The notes beneath the pieces are model-generated. The model worked only from the letters and a program-made list of their open reading frames with translations. It ran no database searches and was not told where the DNA came from. A program made the position numbers and the translations under genes. This document shows, piece after piece, positions 17,144 through 24,564 of a stretch of 64,000 nt of DNA. This DNA comes from Nonomuraea typhae (GTDB lineage Bacteria; Actinomycetota; Actinomycetes; Streptosporangiales; Streptosporangiaceae): contig NZ_VRLV01000002.1 of the NCBI RefSeq assembly GCF_009760925.1, forward strand, positions 682,001 to 746,000, written 5' to 3'. Numbering within the stretch: the first letter of the stretch is position 1; every line of letters begins with the position of its first letter.

Positions 17144-17196
17144 GACCACATAGCGTAATGAAGCATGCACTTGACGGAGTCGCCCGGGTGAGGGCT

Positions 17197-17202
17197 TAGG
17201 CT
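17197..17202 (+). promoter_or_regulatory. Probable -10 of a leaderless RNA methyltransferase transcript
   Basis: TAGGCT lies eight bases before the GTG at 17211, with TTGACG at 17171-17176 as a slightly distant -35 (20 bases). The same hexamer stands seven bases before the ferrochelatase GTG. No ribosome site suited to the GTG is evident, supporting leaderless initiation. Confidence 0.5.
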
Positions 17203-17210
17203 GTCCTCCT

Positions 17211-18461
17211 GTGGAACAGGCAACGCTGGAACTGACGGTAGGCCCGGTCGCCCACGGCGGCTGGTGCGTCGCACGCCACGACGGACGGGTGGTGTTCGTC
17301 CGCCACGCGCTGCCCGGGGAGCGGGTGCGCGCCCAGGTGACCGAGGAGACCGCCCGGTTCCTGCGCGCCGACGCCGTCGAGATCCTTGAGCCCTCGCCCG
17401 ACCGGGTCGTGCCGCCCTGCCCGTTCGCCGGGCCGGGGCGCTGCGGCGGGTGCGACTGGCAGCACGCCACGCTGGAGGCGCAGCGTGAGCTGAAGGCCCA
17501 GGTGGTCGCCGAGCAGCTGCGCCGCCTGGCCGGGATCGAGCGGAAGGTGCTCGTCGAGGAGGTGCCCGGGGCGCCCGGCGGCCTGGGGTGGCGGACGCGG
17601 GTGCAGTTCGCCGCCACACCCGCCGGCGAGCTCGGCTTCCGGCGGCACCGCTCGCACGCCATCGAGGTCGTCGACGCCTGCCTCATCGCCCATCCCGAGG
17701 TGGAGGCCGTCGGCGCCGAGGCCCGGGGCTGGAAGGGCGCCGCCGGGGTGGAGGTCATCGCCTCCGAGCTCGGCGACCGGGCCGTGGTCATCGCGCCGCG
17801 GCCGCGCCGTACCGTGGCCGTGCCCGACCTGGACGTGCCCGCCGACATCCTCGTCAACCAGGGCAAGGGACGCACCGACCCGCGGCACGGCTCGGGGGTT
17901 CTGCACGAGCGGGCGGGCGACCGGGAGTTCCGGGTGTCGGGCAGCGGGTTCTGGCAGGTGCACCCCGGCGCCGCCGAGACCCTGCTGGACGCGGTTCTGA
18001 CCTACGCCCAGCCGGAGCCGGGCGAGTGGGCGCTCGACCTGTACTGCGGGGTCGGGTTGTTCGCCGCCGCGCTGGCCGAGCGGGTGGGTGAGGAAGGCGC
18101 CGTGTTCGGGCTGGAGTCCGAGGCCGCCGCCGTCCGCGACGCCCGTGCCAACCTGCGTGACCTGCCCCAGGCCCGGGTGGAGCGGGGGCGGGTGGAGGAG
18201 GCCCTGGACCGCTTCCAGATCGAACGCGCCGACCTGGTCGTCGTGGATCCGCCGCGCTCCGGCCTCGGCCGTGACGTCGTGGACCGGATCGCCGCCCTGG
18301 AGGCCGCCAGGATCGTGTACGTCTCCTGCGACCCGGCCACCCTCGCGCGGGACCTGGCCTGGCTGGACGAGCGCGGCTACCGGCTGGCGGACCTGCGGGC
18401 GTTCGACTGCTTCCCGCAGACCCACCACGTGGAGTGCGTGGCCCTGCTGATCGCGGGTTAG
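17211..18461 (+). CDS. TrmA/RumA-type SAM-dependent RNA (uracil-5) methyltransferase
   Basis: A 416-residue enzyme with an N-terminal TRAM domain (about 1-60), a Cys cluster CPFAGPGRCGGCDWQH likely holding an Fe-S centre, a central RNA-binding region and the methyltransferase domain from about 255 (LDLYCGVGLFAAALAE). DPPRSGL and the catalytic-Cys motif YVSCDPATLARDL are intact, and HHVEC near the end supplies the usual Glu. It should methylate C5 of uridine in rRNA or tRNA; which one cannot be told. It corresponds to Rv2689c in the conserved block. Its stop overlaps the convergent DUF3159 gene by four bases. Confidence 0.92.
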   Translation: MEQATLELTVGPVAHGGWCVARHDGRVVFVRHALPGERVRAQVTEETARFLRADAVEILEPSPDRVVPPCPFAGPGRCGGCDWQHATLEAQRELKAQVVAEQLRRLAGIERKVLVEEVPGAPGGLGWRTRVQFAATPAGELGFRRHRSHAIEVVDACLIAHPEVEAVGAEARGWKGAAGVEVIASELGDRAVVIAPRPRRTVAVPDLDVPADILVNQGKGRTDPRHGSGVLHERAGDREFRVSGSGFWQVHPGAAETLLDAVLTYAQPEPGEWALDLYCGVGLFAAALAERVGEEGAVFGLESEAAAVRDARANLRDLPQARVERGRVEEALDRFQIERADLVVVDPPRSGLGRDVVDRIAALEAARIVYVSCDPATLARDLAWLDERGYRLADLRAFDCFPQTHHVECVALLIAG

Positions 18462-19120
18462 GCCACCGAGGGCTTGATCGGCGTACGGCCCCGCCCGAGG
18501 ACCCACACCATGGCCCCCAGCGCCGCGACCTGCAGCGGCCAGCCCATCAGGATCTTGGTGATGCCCAGCGCCGCCACCGCCTCGTCGCCGCCGTACAGGT
18601 AGACCGGCAGTTGCACGGCCACCCGGACGATGCACGGGATCATGAGCAGCCAGGTCAGCCGGGTGCACAGCCGCACGATGCCCGCGTCCTTGTGCCAGGC
18701 CGTGGGATCGCCGGTGACGGAGCCGATGAGGAAGCCCACGACCGGCCACCGGGACACGATCGAGATGAACATCGCCACCGCGTACCCGGCATTCCACAGG
18801 ATGCCGGGCAGGAAGTAGGCCCTGGCGTCGCCGGAGCGGCTGGCGAAGAAGGCGCCGATCGCGATGCCGATGAGGCTGTTGATGACGAACTGGGGCGTCG
18901 AGCGCTGAACCAGGCGGACCAGCAGGAGCAGCACGGCCAGCGAGATGCTGACGATGAGCGAGAGCCTCAGGTCCTCCCTGGCGATCCACGTGATCGTGAA
19001 CGCGATCGTCGGCACCGCGGCCTCGATCATGCCGCGCACGCCGCCCAGCGCTTTGCTGAGCTGCGCGCGCACCGCCGACTCGACGGTCTCGTGGGCGTGC
19101 TCTTCGGCCTCGGCACTCAC
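18458..19120 (-). CDS. DUF3159 membrane protein
   Basis: A 220-residue protein with an acidic soluble N-terminus (about 1-30) followed by six hydrophobic segments, with characteristic stretches QFVINSLIGIAIGAFFA, YFLPGILWNAGYA and WHKDAGIVRLCTRLTWLLM. This matches DUF3159, an actinobacterial family of unknown function. It is positionally equivalent to Rv2693c, next to the OB-fold protein. The gene starts four bases after the OB-fold gene's stop, so the two are probably cotranscribed. Confidence 0.88.
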   Translation of the reverse strand: MSAEAEEHAHETVESAVRAQLSKALGGVRGMIEAAVPTIAFTITWIAREDLRLSLIVSISLAVLLLLVRLVQRSTPQFVINSLIGIAIGAFFASRSGDARAYFLPGILWNAGYAVAMFISIVSRWPVVGFLIGSVTGDPTAWHKDAGIVRLCTRLTWLLMIPCIVRVAVQLPVYLYGGDEAVAALGITKILMGWPLQVAALGAMVWVLGRGRTPIKPSVA

Positions 19121-19124
19121 GTGA

Positions 19125-19514
19125 TCAGCTCCCTGGACGCAGTTCGTATCGTGGATTGAACATCACCTTGCGCCCGTCCTGCATGCTGACCAAGCCCTCG
19201 GCCTTGACGATGCGGCCGGGTTCGATGCCCGCGATGCGGCGGCGGCCGAGCCAGACGAGGTCGATCACGTCGGACCCGTCGTAGAGCTCGGCCTCCAGCG
19301 CCGGGGCACCGCCCCGGGGACGCAGCGTCACGGTACGTAGCGTACCGGCTACGCAGAAGCGGCGTCGGCCGCCGCACCTGACGATGGGTGTGGCGCCGGC
19401 CTGGTCGGCGTCCTCCCGCAGCTCCTGAGCTTCGATCTCGGACTGGGGGGAGGCAAGCCGATTGAAGAAGCCGCGCAATCCCCCGCGTTTGTGGGGCTCT
19501 GCCGTACTCGTCAT
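19125..19514 (-). CDS. OB-fold nucleic-acid-binding protein
   Basis: A 129-residue cytoplasmic protein. After a short basic lead (HKRGGLRGFFNRLASPQSE) it has a compact beta-rich OB domain (FCVAGTLRTVTLRP, LEAELYDGSDVIDLVWLGRR, KAEGLVSMQDGRKVMFNPRYEL). It is positionally equivalent to Rv2694c. Nucleic-acid binding is inferred from the fold; no catalytic residues are seen. It lies 28 bases downstream of DUF3710 in the same direction. Confidence 0.88.
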   Translation of the reverse strand: MTSTAEPHKRGGLRGFFNRLASPQSEIEAQELREDADQAGATPIVRCGGRRRFCVAGTLRTVTLRPRGGAPALEAELYDGSDVIDLVWLGRRRIAGIEPGRIVKAEGLVSMQDGRKVMFNPRYELRPGS

Positions 19515-19542
19515 GATGACTCAGCTTATGTGATGGAGGACC

Positions 19543-20178
19543 TCAGCGAATCTCACTGATTTCCGGCCCTCGCTTGAAGGGATCGAGGCTGGGCGCACCC
19601 GCCTCCTGCTGGGGCGTCGCCTCGTTGGGACGGCGCAGCGGGATCGGCTCCTCCCTGGCCATCGGGTCGGTGCCGCGCACGACGACGATGTCCTTGACGA
19701 ACTCGACGAACTCGGCGCCGACCTTCTCGTCGACGGCGGCCCGGCCGCTGATGATGGCCAGCAGCAGCCAGCGGGGGCCGTCGACGCCGAGGTAACGGAT
19801 CTGTCGCCGCCCGTCCTCGGACTCGACCTCGCCGGACAGTTCGACGCCCAGCGGGCCGTCCTGCTCGGACAGGCCGCTCGACGTGGAGGTGATCTTGGTG
19901 CGGACCTCCTCCCACAGCCCGGCGGACTTGGGCGCGGCCACCGCCTGCACCTGCAGCGTGCTCTCCTCGTACAGGGCGATCACGCTGACGTGCTGGTCGC
20001 CCAGCGCGGCCAGGCGGATGTCGAAGGCCGGGTGATGCGGAACCCTCAGGCCGCCCAGGTCGATGCGGTCGGTCTCGGGGTGGCCCTCGTCGGCGTCCCA
20101 GGGACCCGACTCGCGCGACGGCTCGGCCGCCGCCTCGACGACCTGCTCCGCCTGCTCGCGGCGCTTGCGTCGGAACAC
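19543..20178 (-). CDS. DUF3710 protein
   Basis: A 211-residue soluble protein with a basic start (MFRRKRREQ), an acidic linker (GPWDADEGHPETDRIDLGGL) and the DUF3710 core (VSVIALYEESTLQVQAVAAPKS, GRRQIRYLGVDGPRWLLLAIISG). It corresponds to Rv2696c and sits directly after dut. The GTG at 20178 is preferred over that at 20187 because AAGGAG lies eight bases before it and the protein then starts like its relatives. Function unknown. Confidence 0.88.
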   Translation of the reverse strand: MFRRKRREQAEQVVEAAAEPSRESGPWDADEGHPETDRIDLGGLRVPHHPAFDIRLAALGDQHVSVIALYEESTLQVQAVAAPKSAGLWEEVRTKITSTSSGLSEQDGPLGVELSGEVESEDGRRQIRYLGVDGPRWLLLAIISGRAAVDEKVGAEFVEFVKDIVVVRGTDPMAREEPIPLRRPNEATPQQEAGAPSLDPFKRGPEISEIR

Positions 20179-20191
20179 GTTCCTCACTCCT

Positions 20192-20629
20192 TCAGCGTCC
20201 TGTGGAACCGAAGCCGCCGTTGCCGCGCGCAGAACCGGGCAGGCTCTCGACCTCGGCGAAGCCGGCCCGCTCCACGCGCTGGATGACCAGCTGGGCGATC
20301 CGGTCGCCGCGGCGCAGGCGGAAGGCGTCCTTGGTGTCGGTGTTGATCAGCGTCACCTTGATCTCGCCACGGTATCCGGCATCGACGGTGCCGGGGGCGT
20401 TGACGAGGGTCACGCCGTGCTTGGCGGCCAGGCCCGAGCGCGGGTGCACGAAGGCGGCGTAGCCGTCGGGCAGCGCGATCGCCACGCCGGTGCCGACCAC
20501 GGCACGCTCGCCGGGCAGCAGCTCGGCGTCCTCGACGGCGTAGAGGTCGGCGCCGGCGTCGCCCGGGTGGGCGTAGGACGGCAGCGGCAGCCCGGGATCG
20601 AGCCGCTGGATCAGGACCTCTGGCCTCAT
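20192..20629 (-). CDS. dut: Deoxyuridine 5'-triphosphate nucleotidohydrolase
   Basis: A 145-residue dUTPase that hydrolyses dUTP to dUMP and pyrophosphate, limiting uracil in DNA. All five trimeric-dUTPase motifs are present: [30 protein letters not shown] (with the catalytic Asp and Tyr), [11 protein letters not shown] and the flexible C-terminal [10 protein letters not shown]. Its ATG shares one base with the stop of the upstream thioesterase gene (TGATG). It matches Rv2697c in the conserved block. Confidence 0.97.
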   Translation of the reverse strand: MRPEVLIQRLDPGLPLPSYAHPGDAGADLYAVEDAELLPGERAVVGTGVAIALPDGYAAFVHPRSGLAAKHGVTLVNAPGTVDAGYRGEIKVTLINTDTKDAFRLRRGDRIAQLVIQRVERAGFAEVESLPGSARGNGGFGSTGR

Positions 20630-21183
20630 CAGGGGTTCACCTCGTAGTCATGGTGCTCGGCGGCGATGGCCGCGGCGTCACCGTGCTCGGCGAAGTGCTC
20701 CATGCTCACCTCGAGGAACAGCGCCGCCGCGCGGACGGCGACCGGGCCGTCGGGGGCGCCGACGCGCCCCTCAGCCTCAAGGTACGCCTTCCTGCCGGAG
20801 ATACCGGTGCACCAGGCCCGCAGGTGGAGTGTCGTGCCCACGGGAACCGGGCGAAGGTAGTCGGTCTCCAGCCGGGCCGTGACATAGGGCTTGCGGAACA
20901 GCCAGATGGACATTCCGATGATCTCGTCCATCGCGGCGGCCAGGACGCCGCCGTGCGCCAGGCCGGGGGCTCCCTGATGGGCCGTGCCGACCGTGAACTC
21001 GGCCTCGACCGTGGCGCCGCCGGGGGTGCTGGCGGTCAGGTGCAGGCCGGTCGGGTGGTCGGCGCCGCAGCCGAAGCACTGGCTGTAGTGGGAGCCGAGC
21101 ACCGAGCCGGGCGGCGGCGCGTTGAGGTGTGCCTTGGGCTGGTCCGCGCCTTCGGGGGGCGTGGTCAGGGTGGAGCGTGTCAC
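20629..21183 (-). CDS. Hotdog-fold thioesterase (PaaI-like)
   Basis: A 184-residue protein with a Cys-rich segment [17 protein letters not shown] followed by the hotdog core, including [19 protein letters not shown], the usual active-site and substrate loop, and [16 protein letters not shown]. Such proteins cleave acyl-CoA thioesters; the acyl group is not predictable. The CxxCG motif is typical of the actinobacterial subgroup near dut. It is translationally coupled to dut by a one-base overlap. Confidence 0.86.
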   Translation of the reverse strand: MTRSTLTTPPEGADQPKAHLNAPPPGSVLGSHYSQCFGCGADHPTGLHLTASTPGGATVEAEFTVGTAHQGAPGLAHGGVLAAAMDEIIGMSIWLFRKPYVTARLETDYLRPVPVGTTLHLRAWCTGISGRKAYLEAEGRVGAPDGPVAVRAAALFLEVSMEHFAEHGDAAAIAAEHHDYEVNP

Positions 21184-21194
21184 GGGTGACGAGG

Positions 21195-22331
21195 TTACTC
21201 CTTAGGCGGAGCCGGCACGTCCTTGGCCTGGTCATCCGCCTCTTCCGCGTCCGCCGGAGCGGCGGGCGGCAGTTCGATGGGCGGGTCGTGGAGCAGTGCC
21301 GGAAGTGCCCGGTAGATGACGGCGGCCACCGGGACCGCCACGGCGGCGCCCGCGATGCCGCCCATGATGCCGCCGACGGCCAGCACCAGGATGATCGCCA
21401 GCGGGTGGAAGTTGAGCGCCCTGCCCACGATCAGCGGCTGCAGCACGTGGTTCTCGAGCTGCTGCTCGACGATGAGCACGATGACGAAGACCAGCGCCTT
21501 CCACGGCGCGACGGAGCCGAGCGTGACCAGCGTGGCGACGGTCCCGGCGAAGAAGATGCCGACGATCGGGATGAAGCTGGCCAGGAAGATGAGCACCGCC
21601 AGCGCGGCCCAGAGCGGCACGCCCAGCCCGGCCAGCACGATGCCCATGATCACGCCGTGGACCGCGGCGACCGCGACCGTGCCCTGGACGTAGTGGGAGA
21701 TCGTGATCCAGGCGGCGCTGCCCGCCCGGTCGACCCGCGGCGCCAACGAGCCGAACGCCTTGAGGAACCACGACCAGATCCGCTCGCCATCCTTGAGCAG
21801 GAAGAACGTGACGAACAGCAGCAGCACGAGCGAGGCCAGGAACTCCACCACGACCTGCCCGGCGGCCAGCGCGGTGGTGGTCAGCGCGGCCTGTTGCAGC
21901 GATATCCAGTCGGTGATCTGCTTGGTCCAGTTGGTCAGGTCGTTCTCGCTGAGGTGCAGCGGCCCGATGAGCAGCCAGTCGCGCAGGTTGTTGACGGTGA
22001 CGGTGATCTGCCTGGTCAGCTCGGGGAACTCCTCGCTGGCCCGGGCGCCCACCAGCCAGCCGGTGCCGCCCAGCACGGCCAGCGCCACGAGCATGGTCAG
22101 CCAGGTGGCGTAGATGGGCCGCATGCCGGCGTTGCGGAAGACCCTGGTCAGCGGATAGAGCAGCGCGGCCAGAAGCACCGCGATCGCCACCGGCAGCGCC
22201 ACGAAGCTCAGCCGGGCGATCACCTGGGCGATGACGTAGACGACCGCGCCAACGAGGATCAGGCAGGCGCTCCACGCGGCCAATCGAGCGAGCGTGGACG
22301 GCACGAGTTTCGTCAGTCGGTCGGAGAACAC
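21195..22331 (-). CDS. AI-2E (YdiK/PerM) family transporter
   Basis: A 378-residue membrane protein with eight or so hydrophobic segments arranged as in the AI-2E transporter family: an N-terminal pair, a long extracytoplasmic loop (about 105-165), and a C-terminal bundle with FFLLKDGERIW, GTVAVAAVHGVIMGIVLAGLG and EQQLENHVLQPLIVGRAL, the last being the family signature. The tail is Pro/Asp-rich. Members export signalling molecules or act as Na+/H+ or general exporters; the substrate cannot be predicted. Confidence 0.9.
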   Translation of the reverse strand: MFSDRLTKLVPSTLARLAAWSACLILVGAVVYVIAQVIARLSFVALPVAIAVLLAALLYPLTRVFRNAGMRPIYATWLTMLVALAVLGGTGWLVGARASEEFPELTRQITVTVNNLRDWLLIGPLHLSENDLTNWTKQITDWISLQQAALTTTALAAGQVVVEFLASLVLLLFVTFFLLKDGERIWSWFLKAFGSLAPRVDRAGSAAWITISHYVQGTVAVAAVHGVIMGIVLAGLGVPLWAALAVLIFLASFIPIVGIFFAGTVATLVTLGSVAPWKALVFVIVLIVEQQLENHVLQPLIVGRALNFHPLAIILVLAVGGIMGGIAGAAVAVPVAAVIYRALPALLHDPPIELPPAAPADAEEADDQAKDVPAPPKE

Positions 22332-22417
22332 GTGTTCAAGACTGGCACGTCAGGCGGGCAGATGCGCGCACATATTCGGGCCTGTGCAACGGCATCGGGC
22401 CATGTCACGTTCGACGC

Positions 22418-24556
22418 ATGAAGGCAGCCCCGGTTCTCGCAGCGCTCCTCGTCGCCTCCTCCGCCCTCGTCGCGCCGCCCGCCCAGGCCGCAGCCGGCCT
22501 GTCCTTGGAGGTGCTCTCCAGCCGCGCCGACCGGGTGAGCGGCGGTGACGCCCTTCTGAGAGTACGGCTGGCCCCGCGATTACGCGTCCTGCGTAACGGC
22601 GAGGACGTGACCACGGCCTTCACCCCCGACCCCGGCGGAAAGACGGCGACCGGCCTGGTCGCGGGCCTGCGACCGGGCGAGAACCTGGTCACGGCGACCG
22701 CCCGCCACCTCAGGGACACGCTGAGACTGCGCAACCACCCGATCTCCGGCCCGATCTTCTCCGGCCCGCAGCAGTATCCGTTCGTCTGCAAGACCGAGCG
22801 CACCGGCCTCGGCCCGCCGGTCGCCGACAACCAGGCGGGCCAGGGCTATCGGGTCGAGGGCGGCTGGAGCAAGGACTGCTTCGCCCCCTCGGTGACCGAC
22901 CGCGTCTACCGTTCGACCGGCGGCCAGTGGAAGCCGATGCCCGCCGAGCGCCCGGCCGACATGGCCACGACCACGCTCATGGACGGCCGGACGGTCGACT
23001 TCGTGGTCCGCCGCGAGCGCGGGGTGATCAACCGCTTCCTGTACTCGATCGCGGTCGTGGAGGGCGGCTGGAACCAGCGGGCGATGTACCGCTTCGACGG
23101 CGGCGTCGGCATCGGCCACAACCAGGGCAACCTCGGCGGCAGCGCCCTGGACCCGTACGGCCTGGGCCGGGGCTACGCGATCCTGCACTCCTCGGGCACG
23201 CGCACCTCCACCCACTACAACCTGATCCTGGGCGCCGAGACCGCGCTCATGGTCAAGGAACGCTTCATCGAGCTGTACGGCAGGCCGCTCTACACGGTGG
23301 GCGTGGGTGGTTCCGGCGGCGCGATCCAGCAGTACGTCTACACGCAGAACGAGGGCGACCGGATCATCGACGCGGCGATCCCGCAGTACTCCTATCCCGA
23401 CATGGTCACCCAGACCATCCACGTGGGCGACTGCGAGCTGCTCGAACGGTACATGGACGCCAATCCCCGCTGGGCCGGCTGGGACTCCAGGAGCGCCCTG
23501 ATCGGCATGAACGCCAGCGACACGGTCGCCAACCCCTACACCCGCAAGCCCGGCGCGAGCGAGTGCGTGATCGGCTGGCGCGGCCTGACCCCGCTGGCCA
23601 TGAACCCGAAGTGGACCGACGACAACGACCCGGAGTGGGCGAGGATGGACCCGCCGGGCGTCAAGGACACCGTGCACTGGACGCACTGGGAGGACCTGAA
23701 GAACGTCTACGGCGTCGGCCCCGACGGCTATGCCCGCTCTCCCTGGGACAACGTCGGCGTGCAATATGGCCTTAAATCCCTGCAAAACGGGACGATCACT
23801 CCGGAAGAGTTCCTGGACGTCAACGAGAAGGCGGGCACCTGGAAGGAGTCCGCGGACATGGTCCAGGAAGGCTGCCCGTTCGTCCCGGCCGCCTGCCCCG
23901 CCGACTGGGACCCGTGGAGCGCCCGCAACATCCGCCAGGGCCGCCGGACCGGCGACCCGATCGCGATCCGCAACGTCGAGCGCAGCGGCCTGGTCTTCAG
24001 AGGCGCGATCGACATCCCGGTGATCGACTGGCGGCACTACCTCGAAGACCAGCTCGACATGCACAACAGCCACCAGTCCTTCGCCGTCCGCAAGCGCATG
24101 CTCGACCACGACGGCGACGCCGCCAACCAGGTCATCTGGTTCACCGACGCGCGCCCGGACGGGCCCCGCTTCGACCAGACCCCCGAGGCGCTGCAGGTCG
24201 TCGACGAGTGGATGGCCAACATCCGGCAGCGCCCGTGGCGCGGTGTGGCGGGCAACAAGCCGCCGCTGGCCGTGGACCGCTGCTTCACCACCGGCGGCGC
24301 CCAGATCGCCGCGGGCCGGGGCGTGTGGGACGGCATTCTGGACCGGCGTCCCCAGGGCGCCTGCACCAAGGCGTTCCCGCTCTACTCCACCAGCCGGATC
24401 GTGGCCGGAGGCCCGATCGAGGGCGGCGTGTTCACGTGCCGCCTGCAGCCGGTGGAGAAGGCGATCGCCCGCGGCTTGTACGGCGGCTGGCAGCCGTCCC
24501 CCGCCGAGCGCGCCCGCCTGGAGGCGGTGTTCCCGACGGGGGTGTGCGCCTACTAG
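22418..24556 (+). CDS. Secreted DUF6351-family protein
   Basis: A 712-residue exported protein with a Sec signal peptide (hydrophobic to about residue 20, Ala-rich cleavage near PAQAAAG). The body follows the DUF6351 pattern: an N-terminal beta domain with RLAPRLRVLRNGEDVT, ISGPIFSGPQQYPFVC, and a large alpha/beta-hydrolase-like domain with VGVGGSGGAIQQYVYTQ, where GGSGG is a plausible nucleophile elbow near residue 300. Paired Cys are spread along the protein. The late segment GRPLYTVGVGG to HNSHQSFAVRKR is typical. An esterase or peptidase role is inferred only. The divergent transporter starts 86 bases away. Confidence 0.85.
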   Translation: MKAAPVLAALLVASSALVAPPAQAAAGLSLEVLSSRADRVSGGDALLRVRLAPRLRVLRNGEDVTTAFTPDPGGKTATGLVAGLRPGENLVTATARHLRDTLRLRNHPISGPIFSGPQQYPFVCKTERTGLGPPVADNQAGQGYRVEGGWSKDCFAPSVTDRVYRSTGGQWKPMPAERPADMATTTLMDGRTVDFVVRRERGVINRFLYSIAVVEGGWNQRAMYRFDGGVGIGHNQGNLGGSALDPYGLGRGYAILHSSGTRTSTHYNLILGAETALMVKERFIELYGRPLYTVGVGGSGGAIQQYVYTQNEGDRIIDAAIPQYSYPDMVTQTIHVGDCELLERYMDANPRWAGWDSRSALIGMNASDTVANPYTRKPGASECVIGWRGLTPLAMNPKWTDDNDPEWARMDPPGVKDTVHWTHWEDLKNVYGVGPDGYARSPWDNVGVQYGLKSLQNGTITPEEFLDVNEKAGTWKESADMVQEGCPFVPAACPADWDPWSARNIRQGRRTGDPIAIRNVERSGLVFRGAIDIPVIDWRHYLEDQLDMHNSHQSFAVRKRMLDHDGDAANQVIWFTDARPDGPRFDQTPEALQVVDEWMANIRQRPWRGVAGNKPPLAVDRCFTTGGAQIAAGRGVWDGILDRRPQGACTKAFPLYSTSRIVAGGPIEGGVFTCRLQPVEKAIARGLYGGWQPSPAERARLEAVFPTGVCAY
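23761..23780 (+). repeat. AT-rich island resembling the 21-bp island in the paa thiolase
   Basis: Inside the DUF6351 gene, GCAATATGGCCTTAAATCCC matches 15 of 20 positions of the thiolase island at 36663-36682. The codons used here (caa tat, ctt aaa) are rare in this window. See the corresponding finding. Confidence 0.35.
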
Positions 24557-24564
24557 CCCTCCAG

